Below are positions 26,096-39,840 of a DNA stretch of 64,000 nt, piece by piece. Within the stretch, counting starts at the first letter, position 1, and each line of letters opens with the position of its first letter. The position numbers and the translations under genes are program-made. Below the pieces are notes generated by a model. That model had not been told where the DNA came from, searched no databases, and saw nothing but the letters and a program-made list of their open reading frames with translations. This stretch comes from Hydractinia symbiolongicarpus (taxonomy: Eukaryota; Cnidaria; Hydrozoa; Anthoathecata; Hydractiniidae): contig NC_079875.1 in the NCBI RefSeq assembly GCF_029227915.1, positions 41,003,201 through 41,067,200 of the forward strand, in the 5' to 3' direction.

Positions 26096-28935
26096 AAAAT
26101 AATTTAAAAAATCGTTCGGGAAATGAGTTTACTCCCTGGGTACTTTCTTTGAATACTTTTGACTATACGGGCCGAGTCCAGGATTTACGGTAAGTCGCGG
26201 GTTTTCGTTTGCCGGCGATTAAACTTCTTTTATTCAGCGTCTCATCAAAAATGAAAACATTTTTGAAAACTACAAGTCCCATGCGTTTTAGTGGAGAAAA
26301 AATAATTTAAAAAATCGTTCGGGAAATAAGTTTTCTCCCTGGGTACTTTCATTGTATACTTTTGATTATACGGGCCGGGTCCGGGGTTAACGGGAAATGG
26401 CGGGTTTTCGTTTGCCGGCGATTAAACTTCTTTTATTCAGCGTCTCATCAAAAATGAAAACATTTCTGAAAACTACAAGTCTCATGCGTTTTAGTGGTGA
26501 AAAAATAATTTAAAAAATCGTTCGGGAAATGAGTTTACTCCCTGGGTACTTTCTTTGTATACTTTTGACTATACGGGCCGAGTCCGGGATTTACGGCAAA
26601 TCGCGGGTTTTCGTTTGCCGGCGATTAAACTTCTTTTATTCAGCGTCTCATCAAAAATGAAAACATTTTGAAAAACTACAAGTCTCATGGGCTTTAGTGG
26701 TGAAATAATAATTTAAAAAATCGTTTGGGAAATGAGTTTACTCCCTGGGTACTTTCTTTGTATACTTTTGACTATACGGACCGAGTTCGGGATTTAAGGG
26801 AAATCGCAGGTTTTCGTTTGCCGGCGATTAAACTTCTTTTATTCATCGACTCATCAAAAATAAAAACATTTTTGAAAACTACAAGTCTCATGAGTTTTAG
26901 TGGTGAAAAGATAATTTAAAAAATCGTTTTGGAAATGAGTTTACTCACAGGGTACTTTCTTTGTATATATTCGACTATACGGGGCAAGCCCGGGATTTAC
27001 GGGAAATCGCGGGTTTTCGTTTGCCGCGATTAAACCTCTTTCATTAAGCGTCTCATCAAAAATGAAAACATTTCTGAAAATTACAAGTCTCATGCGTTGT
27101 AGTGGTGAAAAAATAATTTAACAAATCGTTCGGGAAATGAGATTACTCCCTGGGTACTTTCTTTGTATACTTTTGACTATACGGGCCGAGGCCGGGATTT
27201 ACGGGAAGTCGCGGGTTTTCGTTTGCCGGCGATTAAACTTCTTTTATTCAGTGCCTCATCAAAAATGAAAACATTTTTGAGAATTACAAGTCTCATGCGT
27301 TTTAGTGGTGAAAAGATAATTTAAAAAATCGTTTTGGAAATGAGTTTACCCCCTGGGTACTTTCTTTGTATACTTTTGACTATACGGGCCGAGTCCGGGA
27401 TTTACGGGAAGTCGCCGGTTTTCCTTTGCCGGCGATTAAACTTCTTTTATTCAGCGTCTCATCAAAAATGAATACATTTTTAAAACTACAAGTCTCATGG
27501 GCTTTAGTGGTGAAATAATAATTTAAAAAATCGTTCGGGAAATGAGTTTACACCCATTGGTACTTTCTTTGAATACTTTTGACTATACGGGCCGAGTCCG
27601 GGATTTACGGGAAGTCGCGGGTTTTCGTTTGCCGGCGATTAAACTTCTTTTATTCAGCGTCTCATCAAAAGTGAAAAGATTTTTAAAAACTACAAGTCTC
27701 ATGGGCTTTAGTGGTGAAATAATAATTTAAAAAATCGTTCGGGAAATGAGTTTACACCCTGGGTACTTTCTTTGTATGCTTTTGACAATACGGGCCGAGT
27801 CCGGGATTTTCGGGAAATCGCAGGTTTTCGTTTGCCGGCGATTAAACTTCTTTTATTTAGCGTCTCATCAAAAATGAAAATTTTTTTGAAAATTAAAAGT
27901 CTCATGCGTTTTAGTGGTGAAAAAATAATTTAAAAAATCGTTCGGGAAATAAGTTTTCTCCCTGGGTACTTTCTTTGTATACTTTTGACTATACGGGCCG
28001 ATTCCGGGATTTACGGGAAGTCGCGGGTTTTCCTTCGCCGGCGATTAAACCACTTTCATTAAGCGTCTCATCAAAAATGAAAACATTTCTGAAAACTACA
28101 AGTCTCATGCGTTTTAGTGGTGAAAAAATAATTTAAAAAATCGTTCGGGAAATGAGTTTACTTCCTGGGTACTTTCTTTGTATACTTTTGACTATACGGG
28201 CCGAGTCCAGGATTTATGGCAAATCGCGGGTTTTCGTTTGCCGGCGATTAAACTTCTTTTATTCAGCGTCTCATCAAAAATGAAAACATTTTGAAAAACT
28301 ACAAGTCTCATGGGCTTTAGTGGTGAAAAAATAATTTAAAAAATAGTTCGCAAAATGACTTTACTCCCTGGGTACTTTCTTTGTATACTTTTGACTATAC
28401 GGGCCGAGTTCGGGATTTACGGGAAATCGCGGGTTTTCCTTCGCCGGCGATTAAACCACTTTCATTAAGCGTCTCATCAAAAATGAAAACATTTCTGAAA
28501 ACTACAAGTCTCATGCGTTTTAGTGGTGAAAAAATAATTTAAAAAATCGTTCGGGAAATGAGTTTACTCCCTGGGTACTTTCTTTGTATACTTTTGACTA
28601 TACGGGCCGAATCCAGGATTTACGGCAAATCGCGGGTTTTCTTTCACCGGCGATTAAACCACTTTCATTAAGCGTCTCATCAAAAATGAAAACATTTCTG
28701 AAAACTACAAGTCTCATGCGTTGTAGTGGTGAAAAAATAATTTAAAAAATCGTTCGGGAAATGAGTTTACTCCCTGGGTACTTTCTTTGTAAACTTTTGA
28801 CTATACGGGCCGAGTCCAGGATTTACGGCAAATCGCGGGTTTTCGTTTGCCGGCGATTAAACTTCTTTTATTCAGCGTCTCATCAAAAATGAAAACATTT
28901 TGAAAAACTACAAGTCTCATGGGCTTTAGTGGTGA
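26096..28935 (+). repeat. Fourteen-monomer tandem duplication, 2,840 bp, copy 1
   Basis: Line-by-line reading shows this copy and the next to be the same sequence for 2,840 bp. Differences I found are gaatac/taaac near 26,150, one T missing in the second copy within ggtccgggg (near 26,380), and acaaatcg/aaaaatcg near 27,121. The unit includes a monomer with the one-base deletion gtttgccgcgatt (near 27,020) and hybrid A/B monomers near 27,990. Confidence 0.9.
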
Positions 28936-31775
28936 AAAAATAATTTAAAAAATCGTTCGGGAAATGAGTTTACTCCCTGGGTACTTTCTTTGTAAACTTT
29001 TGACTATACGGGCCGAGTCCAGGATTTACGGTAAGTCGCGGGTTTTCGTTTGCCGGCGATTAAACTTCTTTTATTCAGCGTCTCATCAAAAATGAAAACA
29101 TTTTTGAAAACTACAAGTCCCATGCGTTTTAGTGGAGAAAAAATAATTTAAAAAATCGTTCGGGAAATAAGTTTTCTCCCTGGGTACTTTCATTGTATAC
29201 TTTTGATTATACGGGCCGGGCCGGGGTTAACGGGAAATGGCGGGTTTTCGTTTGCCGGCGATTAAACTTCTTTTATTCAGCGTCTCATCAAAAATGAAAA
29301 CATTTCTGAAAACTACAAGTCTCATGCGTTTTAGTGGTGAAAAAATAATTTAAAAAATCGTTCGGGAAATGAGTTTACTCCCTGGGTACTTTCTTTGTAT
29401 ACTTTTGACTATACGGGCCGAGTCCGGGATTTACGGCAAATCGCGGGTTTTCGTTTGCCGGCGATTAAACTTCTTTTATTCAGCGTCTCATCAAAAATGA
29501 AAACATTTTGAAAAACTACAAGTCTCATGGGCTTTAGTGGTGAAATAATAATTTAAAAAATCGTTTGGGAAATGAGTTTACTCCCTGGGTACTTTCTTTG
29601 TATACTTTTGACTATACGGACCGAGTTCGGGATTTAAGGGAAATCGCAGGTTTTCGTTTGCCGGCGATTAAACTTCTTTTATTCATCGACTCATCAAAAA
29701 TAAAAACATTTTTGAAAACTACAAGTCTCATGAGTTTTAGTGGTGAAAAGATAATTTAAAAAATCGTTTTGGAAATGAGTTTACTCACAGGGTACTTTCT
29801 TTGTATATATTCGACTATACGGGGCAAGCCCGGGATTTACGGGAAATCGCGGGTTTTCGTTTGCCGCGATTAAACCTCTTTCATTAAGCGTCTCATCAAA
29901 AATGAAAACATTTCTGAAAATTACAAGTCTCATGCGTTGTAGTGGTGAAAAAATAATTTAAAAAATCGTTCGGGAAATGAGATTACTCCCTGGGTACTTT
30001 CTTTGTATACTTTTGACTATACGGGCCGAGGCCGGGATTTACGGGAAGTCGCGGGTTTTCGTTTGCCGGCGATTAAACTTCTTTTATTCAGTGCCTCATC
30101 AAAAATGAAAACATTTTTGAGAATTACAAGTCTCATGCGTTTTAGTGGTGAAAAGATAATTTAAAAAATCGTTTTGGAAATGAGTTTACCCCCTGGGTAC
30201 TTTCTTTGTATACTTTTGACTATACGGGCCGAGTCCGGGATTTACGGGAAGTCGCCGGTTTTCCTTTGCCGGCGATTAAACTTCTTTTATTCAGCGTCTC
30301 ATCAAAAATGAATACATTTTTAAAACTACAAGTCTCATGGGCTTTAGTGGTGAAATAATAATTTAAAAAATCGTTCGGGAAATGAGTTTACACCCATTGG
30401 TACTTTCTTTGAATACTTTTGACTATACGGGCCGAGTCCGGGATTTACGGGAAGTCGCGGGTTTTCGTTTGCCGGCGATTAAACTTCTTTTATTCAGCGT
30501 CTCATCAAAAGTGAAAAGATTTTTAAAAACTACAAGTCTCATGGGCTTTAGTGGTGAAATAATAATTTAAAAAATCGTTCGGGAAATGAGTTTACACCCT
30601 GGGTACTTTCTTTGTATGCTTTTGACAATACGGGCCGAGTCCGGGATTTTCGGGAAATCGCAGGTTTTCGTTTGCCGGCGATTAAACTTCTTTTATTTAG
30701 CGTCTCATCAAAAATGAAAATTTTTTTGAAAATTAAAAGTCTCATGCGTTTTAGTGGTGAAAAAATAATTTAAAAAATCGTTCGGGAAATAAGTTTTCTC
30801 CCTGGGTACTTTCTTTGTATACTTTTGACTATACGGGCCGATTCCGGGATTTACGGGAAGTCGCGGGTTTTCCTTCGCCGGCGATTAAACCACTTTCATT
30901 AAGCGTCTCATCAAAAATGAAAACATTTCTGAAAACTACAAGTCTCATGCGTTTTAGTGGTGAAAAAATAATTTAAAAAATCGTTCGGGAAATGAGTTTA
31001 CTTCCTGGGTACTTTCTTTGTATACTTTTGACTATACGGGCCGAGTCCAGGATTTATGGCAAATCGCGGGTTTTCGTTTGCCGGCGATTAAACTTCTTTT
31101 ATTCAGCGTCTCATCAAAAATGAAAACATTTTGAAAAACTACAAGTCTCATGGGCTTTAGTGGTGAAAAAATAATTTAAAAAATAGTTCGCAAAATGACT
31201 TTACTCCCTGGGTACTTTCTTTGTATACTTTTGACTATACGGGCCGAGTTCGGGATTTACGGGAAATCGCGGGTTTTCCTTCGCCGGCGATTAAACCACT
31301 TTCATTAAGCGTCTCATCAAAAATGAAAACATTTCTGAAAACTACAAGTCTCATGCGTTTTAGTGGTGAAAAAATAATTTAAAAAATCGTTCGGGAAATG
31401 AGTTTACTCCCTGGGTACTTTCTTTGTATACTTTTGACTATACGGGCCGAATCCAGGATTTACGGCAAATCGCGGGTTTTCTTTCACCGGCGATTAAACC
31501 ACTTTCATTAAGCGTCTCATCAAAAATGAAAACATTTCTGAAAACTACAAGTCTCATGCGTTGTAGTGGTGAAAAAATAATTTAAAAAATCGTTCGGGAA
31601 ATGAGTTTACTCCCTGGGTACTTTCTTTGTAAACTTTTGACTATACGGGCCGAGTCCAGGATTTACGGCAAATCGCGGGTTTTCGTTTGCCGGCGATTAA
31701 ACTTCTTTTATTCAGCGTCTCATCAAAAATGAAAACATTTTGAAAAACTACAAGTCTCATGGGCTTTAGTGGTGA
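28936..31775 (+). repeat. Fourteen-monomer tandem duplication, 2,840 bp, copy 2
   Basis: Head-to-tail with copy 1. It ends near 31,775, where gaaataataatt replaces gaaaaaataatt and the sequence continues with material resembling 29,548 onward (shift about 2,232 bp, 11 monomers). This is the longest near-perfect tandem pair in the window. Confidence 0.9.
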
Positions 31776-34700
31776 AATAATAATTTAAAAAATCGTTTGG
31801 GAAATGAGTTTACTCCCTGGGTACTTTCTTTGTATACTTTTGACTATACGGACCGAGTTCGGGATTTAAGGGAAATCGCAGGTTTTCGTTTGCCGGCGAT
31901 TAAACTTCTTTTATTCATCGTCTCATCAAAAATAAAAACATTTTTAAAAACTACAAGTCTCATGCGTTTTAGTGGTGAAAAGATAATTTAAAAAATCGTT
32001 TTAGAAATGAGTTTACTCACAGGGTACTTTCTTTGTATACATTCGACTATACGGGGCAAGCCCGGGATTTACGGGAAATCGCGGGTTTTCGTTTGCCGTG
32101 ATTAAACCTCTTTCATTAAGCGTCTCATCAAAAATTAAAACATTTCTGAAAATTACAAGTCTCATGCGTTGTAGTGGTGAAAAAATAATTTAAAAAATCG
32201 TTCGGGAAATGAGATTACTCCCTGGGTACTTTCTTTGTATACTTTTGACTATACGGGCCGAGTCCGGGATTTACGGGAAGTCGCGGGTTTTCGTTTGCCG
32301 GCGATTAAACTTCTTTTATTCAGTGCCTCATCAAAAATGAAAACATTTTTAAAAACTACAAGTCTCATGGGCTTTAGTGGTGAAATAATAATTTAAAAAA
32401 TCGTTCGGGAAATGAGTTTACACCCTGGGTACTTTCTTTGTATGCTTTTGACTATACGGGCCGAGTCCGGGATTTTCGGGAAATTGCAGGTTTTCGTTTT
32501 CCGGCGATTAAACTTTTTTTATTCAGCGTCTCATCAAAAATGAAAAAGTTTTTGAAAACTACAAGTCTCATGCGTTTTAGTGGTGAAAAAATAATTTAAA
32601 AAATCGTTCGGGAAATAAGTTTTCTCCCTGGGTACTTTCTTTGTATACTTTTGATTATACGGGCCGGGTCCGGGGTTTACGGGAAATGGCGGGTTTTCGT
32701 TTGCCGGCGATTAAACTTCTTTTATTCAGCGTCTCCTCAAAAATGAAAACATTTTTGAAAACTACAAGTCTCATGCGTTTTAGTGGTGAAAAGACAATTT
32801 AAAAAATCGTTTTGGAAATGAGTTTATTCACAGGGTACCTTTTTTGTATACATTCGACTATACGGGCCAAGCCCGGGATTTACGGGAAATCGCGGGTTTT
32901 CCTTCGCCGGCGATTTAACCACTTTCATTAAGCGTCTCATCAAAAATGAAAACATTTCTGAAAACTACAAGTCTCATGCTTTTTAGTGGTGAAAAAATAA
33001 TTTAAAAAATCGTTCGGGAAATGAGTTTACTCGCTGGGTACTTTCTTTGTATACTTTTGACTATACGGGCCGAGTCGGGGATTTAGGGGAAATCGCTGGT
33101 TTTTGTTTGCCGGCGATTAAACCTCTTTCATTAAGCGTCTCATCAAAAATGAAAACATTTTTGAGAACTACAAGTCTCATGCGTTTTAGTGGTGAAAAGA
33201 TAATTTAAAAAATCGTTCGGGAAATGAGTTTACACCCTGGGTACTTTCTTTGTATGCTTTTGACTATACGGGCCGAGTCCGGGATTTACGGGAAGTCGCG
33301 GGTTTTCGTTTGCCGGCGATTAAACTTCTTTTATTCAGCGTCTCATTAAAAATGAAAACATTTTTAAAAACTACAAGTCTCATGGGCTTTAGTGGTGAAA
33401 TAATAATTTAAAAAATCGTTCGGGAAATGAGTTTACACCCTGGGTACTTTCTTTGTATGCTTTTGACTATACGGGCCGTGTCCGGGATTTTCGGGAAATC
33501 GCAGGTTTTCGTTTGCCGGCGATTAAATTTCTTTTATTCAGCGTCTCATCAAAAATAAAAATTTTTTTGAAAACTACAAGTCTCATGCGTTTTAGTGGTG
33601 AAAAAATAATTTAAAAAATCGTTCAGGAAATAAGTTTTCTCCCTGGGTACTTTCTTTGTATACTTTTGATTATACGGGCCGGGTCCGGGGTTTACGGGAA
33701 ATGGCGGGTTTTCGTTTGCCGGCGATTAAACTTCTTTTATTCAGCGTCTCATCAAAAATGAAAACATTTTTGAAAACTACAAGTCTCATGCGTTTTAGTG
33801 GTGAAAAGATAATTTAAAAAATCGTTTTGGAAATAAGTTTATTCACAGGGTACCTTTTTTGTATACATTCGACTATACGGGTCAAGCCCGGGATTTACGG
33901 GAAATCGCGGGTTTTCCTTCGCCGGCGATTAAACCACTTTCATTAAGCGTCTCATCAAAAATGAAAACATTTCTGAAAACTACAAGTCTCATGCGTTTTA
34001 GTGGTGAAAAAATAATTTAAAAAATCGTTCGGGAAATGAGTTTACTCCCTGGGTACTTTCTTTGTATACTTTTGACTATACGGGCCGAGTCCAGGATTTA
34101 CGGAAATCGCGGTTTTTCGTTTGCCGGCGATTAAACTTCTTTTATTCAGCGTCTCATCAAAAATGAAAACATTTTGAAAAACTACAAGTCTCATGGGCTT
34201 TAGTGGTGAAAAAATAATTTAAAAAATAGTTCGCAAAATGACTTTACTCCCTGGGTACTTTCTTTGTATACTTTTGACTATGCGGGCCGAGTTCGGGATT
34301 TACGGGAAATCGCGGGTTTTCCTTCGCCGGCGATTAAACCACTTTCATTAAGCGTCTCATCAAAAATGAAAACATTTCTGAAAATTACAAGTCTCATGCG
34401 TTGTAGTGGTGAAAAAATAATTTAAAAAATCGTTCGGGAAATGAGATTACTCCCTGGGTACTTTCTTTGTATACTTTTGACTATACGGGCCGAGACCAGG
34501 ATTTACGGCAAATCGCGGGTTTTCGTTTGCCGGCGATTAAACTTCTTTTATTCAGCGTCTCATCAAAAATGAAAACATTTTGAAAAACTACAAGTCTCAT
34601 GGGCTTTAGGGGTGAAATAATAATTTAAAAAATCGTTTGGGAAATGAGTTTACTCCCTGGGTACTTTCTTTGTATACTTTTGACTATACGGACCGAGTTC

Positions 34701-37700
34701 GGGATTTAAGGGAAATCGCAGGTTTTCGTTTGCCGGCGATTAAACTTCTTTTATTCATCGTCTCATCAAAAATAAAAACATTTTTGAAAACTACAAGTCT
34801 CATGCGTTTTAGTGGTGAAAAGATAATTTAAAAAATCGTTTTGGAAATGAGTTTACTCACAGGGTACTTTCTTTGTATACATTCGACTATACGGGGCAAG
34901 CCCGGGATTTACGGGAAATCGCGGGTTTTCGTTTGCCGCGATTAAACCTCTTTCATTAAGCGTCTCATCAAAAATGTAAACATTTCTGAAAATTACAAGT
35001 CTCATGCGTTGTAGTGGTGAAAAAATAATTTAAAAAATCGTTCGGGAAATGGGATTACTCCCTGGGTACTTTCTTTGTATACTTTTGACTATACGGGCCG
35101 AGTCCGGGATTTACGGAAAGTCGCGGGTTTTCGTTTGCCGGCGATTAAACTTCTTTTATTCAGCGTCTCATCAAAAATGAAAACATTTTGAAAAACTACA
35201 AGTCTCATGGGCTTTAGTGGTGAAAAAATAATTTAAAAAATAGTTCGCAAAATGACTTTACTCCCTGGGTACTTTCTTTGTATACTTTTGACTATGCGGG
35301 CCGAGTTCGGGATTTACGGGAAATCGCGGGTTTTCCTTCGCCGGCGATTAAACCACTTTCATTAAGCGTCTCATCAAAAATGAAAACATTTCTGAAAATT
35401 ACAAGTCTCATGCGTTGTAGTGGTGAAAAAATAATTTAAAAAATCGTTCGGGAAATGAGATTACTCCCTGGGTACTTTCTTTGTATACTTTTGACTATAC
35501 GGGCCGAGACCAGGATTTACGGCAAATCGCGGGTTTTCGTTTGCCGGCGATTAAACTTCTTTTATTCAGCGTCTCATCAAAAATGAAAACATTTTGAAAA
35601 ACTACAAGTCTCATGGGCTTTAGTGGTGAAATAATAATTTAAAAAATCGTTCGGGAAATGAGTTTACACCCTGGGTACTTTCTTTGTATGCTTTTGACTA
35701 TACGGGCCGAGTCCGGGATTTTCGGGAAATCGCAGGTTTTCGTTTTCCGGCGATTAAACTTTTTTTATTCAGCGTCTCATCAGAAATGAAAACATTTTTG
35801 AAAACTACAAGTCTCATGCGTTTTAGTGGTGAAAAGATAATTTAAAAAATCGTTTTGGAAATGAGTTAATTCACAGGGTACTTTCTTTGTATACACTCGA
35901 CTATACGGGCCAAGCCCGGGATTTACGGGAAATCGCGGGTTTTCCTTTGCCGTCGATTAAACCACTTTCATTAAGCGTCTCATCAAAAATGAAAACATTT
36001 CTGAAAATTACAAGTCTCTTGCGTTGTAGTGGTGAAAAAATAATTTAAAAAATCGTTCGGGAAATGAGATTACTTCCTGGGTACTTTATTTGTATACTTT
36101 TGACTATACGGGCCGAGTCCGGGATTTACGGGAAGTCGCGGGTTTTCGTTTGCCGGCGATTAAAATTCTTTTATTCAGTGCCTCATCAAAAATGAAAGCA
36201 TTTTTAAAAACTACAAGTCTCATGGGCTTTAGTGGTGACATAATAATTTAAAAAATCGTTCTGGAAATGAGATTACTCCCTGGGTACTTTCTTTGTATAC
36301 TTTTGACTATACGGGCCGAGTCCGGGATTTACGGGAAGTCGCGGGTTTTCGTTTGCCGGCGATTAAACTTCTTTTATTCAGTGCCTCATCAAAAATGAAA
36401 ACATTTTTAAAAACTACAAGTCTCATGGGCTTTAGTGGTGAAATAATAATTTAAAAAATCGTTCGGGAAATGAGTTTACACCCTGGGTACTTTCTTTGTA
36501 TGCTTTTGACTATACGGGCCGATTCCGGGATTTTCGGGAAATCGCAGGTTTTCGTTTTCCGGCGATTAAACTTCTTTTATTCAGCGTCTCATCAAAAATG
36601 AAAAAGTTTGTGAAAACTACAAGTCTCATGCGTTTAAGTGGTGAAAAAATAATTTAAAAAATCGTTCGGGAAATAAGTTTTCTCCCTGGGTACTTTCTTT
36701 GTATACTTTTGATTATACGGGCCGGGTCCGGGGTTTACGGAAAATGGCGGGTTTTCGTTTGCCGGCGATTAAACTTCTTTTATTCAGCGTCTCATCAAAA
36801 ATGAAAACATTTTTGAAAACTACAAGTCTCATGCGTCTTAGTGGTGAAAAGACAATTTAAAAAATCGTTTTGGAAATGAGTTTATTCACAGGGTACCTTT
36901 TTTGTATACATTCGACTATACGGGCCAAGCCCGGGATTTACGGGAAATCGCGGGTTTTCCTTCGCCGGCGATTAAACCACTTTCATTAAGCGTCTCATCA
37001 AAAATGAAAACATTTCTGAAAACTACAAGTCTCATGCTTTTTAGTGGTGAAAAAATAATTTAAAAAATCGTTCGGGAAATGAGTTTACTCCCTGGGTACT
37101 TTCTTTGTATACTTTTGGCTATACGGGCCGAGTCCGGGATTTAGGGGAAATCGCTGGTTTTTGTTTGCCGGCGATTAAACCTCTTTCATTAAGCGTCTCA
37201 TCAAAAATGAAAACATTTTTGAGAACTACAAGTCTCATGCGTTTTAGTGGTGAAAAGATAATTTAAAAAATCGTTTTGGAAATGAGTTTACTCCCTGGGT
37301 ACTTTCTTTGTATACTTTTGACTATACGGGCCGAGTCCGGGATTTACGGCAAGTCGCGGGTTTTCGTTTGCCGGCGATTAAACTTCTTTTATTCAGCGTC
37401 TCATCAAAAATGAATACATTTTTAAAACTACAAGTCTCATGGGCTTTAGTGGTGAAATAATAATTTAAAAAATCTTTCGGGAAATGAGTTTACACCCTTG
37501 GTACTTTCTTTGAATACTTTTGACTATACGGGCCGAGTCCGGGATTTACGGGAAGTCGCGGGTTTTCGTTTGCCGGCGATTAAACTTCTTTTATTCAGCG
37601 TCTCATCAAAAATGAAAACATTTTTAAAAACTACAAGTCTCATGGGCTTTGGTGGTGAAATAATAATTTAAAAAATCGTTCGGGAAATGAGTTTACACCC

Positions 37701-39234
37701 TGGGTACTTTCTTTGTATACTTTTGATTATACGGGCCGGGTCCGGGGTTTACGGGAAATGGCGGGTTTTCGTTTGCCGGCGATTAAACTTCTTTTATTCA
37801 GCGTCTCATCAAAAATGAAAACATTTTTGAAAACTACAAGTCTCATGCGTTTTAGTGGTAAAAAGATAATTTAAAAAATCGTTTTGGAAATAAGTTTATT
37901 CACAGGGTACCTTTTTTGTATACATTCGACTATACGGGCCGAGTCCGGGATTTACGGGAAGTCGCGGGTTTTCGTTTGCCGGCGATTAAACTTCTTTTAT
38001 TCAGCGTCTCATCAAAAATGAAAACATTTTTAAAAACTACAAGTCTCATGGGCTTTGGTGGTGAAATAATAATTTAAAAAATCGTTCGGGAAATGAGTTT
38101 ACACCCTGGGTACTTTCTTTGTATGCTTTTGACTATACGGGCCGAGTCCGGGATTTTCGGGAAATCGCAGGTTTTCGTTTGCCGGCGATTAAACTTCTTT
38201 TATTCAGCGTCTCATCAAAAATGAAAATTTTTTTGAAAACTACAAGTCTCATGCGTTTTAGTGGTGAAAAAATAATTTAAAAAATCGTTCGGGAAATAAG
38301 TTTTCTCCCTGGGTACTTTCTTTGTATACTTTTGATTATACGGGCCGGGTCCGGGGTTTACGGGAAATGGCGGGTTTTCGTTTGCCGGCGATTAAACTTC
38401 TTTTATTCAGCGTCTCATCAAAAATGAAAACATTTTTGAAAACTACAAGTCTCATGCGTTTTAGTGGTAAAAAGATAATTTAAAAAATCGTTTTGGAAAT
38501 AAGTTTATTCACAGGGTACCTTTTTTGTATACATTCGACTATACGAGCCAAGCCCGGGATTTACGGGAAATCGCGGGTTTTCCTTCGCCGGCGATTAAAC
38601 CACTTTCATTAAGCGTCTCATCAAAAATGAAAACATTTCTGAAAACTACAAGTCTCATGCGTTTTAGTGGTGAAAAAATAATTTAAAAAATCGTTCGGGA
38701 AAAGAGTTTACTCCCTGGGTACTTTCTTTGTATACTTTTGACTATACGGGCCGAGTCCAGGATTTACGGCAAATCGCGGGTTTTCGTTTGCCGGCGATTA
38801 AACTTCTTTTATTCAGCGTCTCATCAAAAATGAAAACATTTTGAAAAACTACAAGTCTCATGGGCTTTAGTGGTGAAAAAATGATTTAAAAAATAGTTCG
38901 CAAAATGACTTTACTCCCTGGGTACTTTCCTTGTATACTTTTGACTATACGGGCCGAGTTCGGGATTTACGGGAAATCGCGGGTTTTCCTTCGCCGGCGA
39001 TTAAACCACTTTCATTAAGCGTCTCATCAAAAATGAAAACATTTCTGAAAACTCCAAGTCTCATGCGTTTTAGTGGTGAAAAAATAATTTAAAAAATCGT
39101 TCGGGAAATGAGTTTACTCCCTGGGTACTTTCTTTGTATACTTTTGACTATACGGGCTGAGTCCAGGATTTACGGCAAATCGCGGGTTTTCGTTTGCCGG
39201 CGATTAAACTTCTTTTATTCAGCGTCTCATCAAA
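31776..39234 (+). repeat. About 37 monomers with 14- and 20-monomer spacings
   Basis: The start repeats the ttaagggaaatcgcagg and gggcaagcccggg monomers seen at 29.6 kb, and these recur 2,840 bp on (31,797 and 34,637). The rare tgaaaaagttt variant at 32,541 recurs at 36,599, a shift of 4,058 bp (20 monomers). D-C-B triplets start near 32,402, 33,417, 36,460 and 38,083. At about 37,905 a monomer begins like B (gtaccttttttg, cattcgac) and continues as A (ccgagtccggg, gggaagtcg). Bases 37.2-38.7 kb are paralogous to 48.9-51.6 kb. Confidence 0.75.
32402..33010 (+). repeat. D-C-B monomer triplet, example copy, 609 bp
   Basis: Three successive monomers each carry a different set of linked diagnostic bases: D (gtatgcttttg, gattttcggg, gcagg) at 32,402, C (gattatac, gggtccgggg, aaatggcggg) at 32,605 and B (gtaccttttttg, cattcgac, ccaagcccggg, ccttcgcc, ccactttcatt) at 32,808. 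The same order is found with D starting near 6,440, 10,090, 17,794, 21,446, 22,664, 23,476, 24,897, 33,417, 36,460, 38,083, 49,433 and 51,056. A unit kept in fixed order across otherwise different blocks is the hallmark of higher-order repeat structure. Confidence 0.8.
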
Positions 39235-39840
39235 AATGAAAACATTTTGAAAAACTACAAGTCTCATGGGCTTTAGTGGTGAAATAATAATTTAAAAAAT
39301 CGTTTGGGAAATGAGTTTACTCCCTGGGTACCTTCTTTGTATACTTTTGACTATACGGACCGAGTTCGGGATTTAAGGGAAATCGCAGGTTTTCGTTTGC
39401 CGGCGATTAAGCTTCTTTTATTCATCGTCTCATCAAAAATAAAACATTTTTGAAAACTACAAGTCTCATGCGTTTTAGTGGTGAAAAGATAATTTAAAAA
39501 ATCGTTTTGGAAATGAGTTTACTCACAGGGTACTTTCTTTGTATACATTCGACTAAACGGGGCAAGCCCGGGATTTACGGGAAATCGCGGGTTTTCGTTT
39601 GCCGCGATTAAACCTCTTTCATTAAGCGTCTCATCAAAAATGTAAACATTTCTGAAAATTACAAGTCTCATGCGTTGTAGTGGTGAAAAAATAATTTAAA
39701 AAATCGTTCGGGAAATGGGATTACTCCCTGGGTACTTTCTTTGTATACTTTTGACTATACGGGCCGAGTCCGGGATTTACGGGAAGTCGCGGGTTTTCGT
39801 TTGCCGGCGATTAAACTTTTTTATTCAGTGCCTCATCAAA
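39235..39840 (+). repeat. Three-monomer tandem duplication, 606 bp, copy 1
   Basis: The run attaaactttttt with a following tcagtgcctc at 39,810 recurs at 40,416, and gggtaccttcttt near 39,328 recurs near 39,934, both at 606 bp. The unit carries several one-base deletions (aataaaacattt, gtttgccgcgatt, aaactttttt), which explains why it is 3 bp short of 609. Confidence 0.85.
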
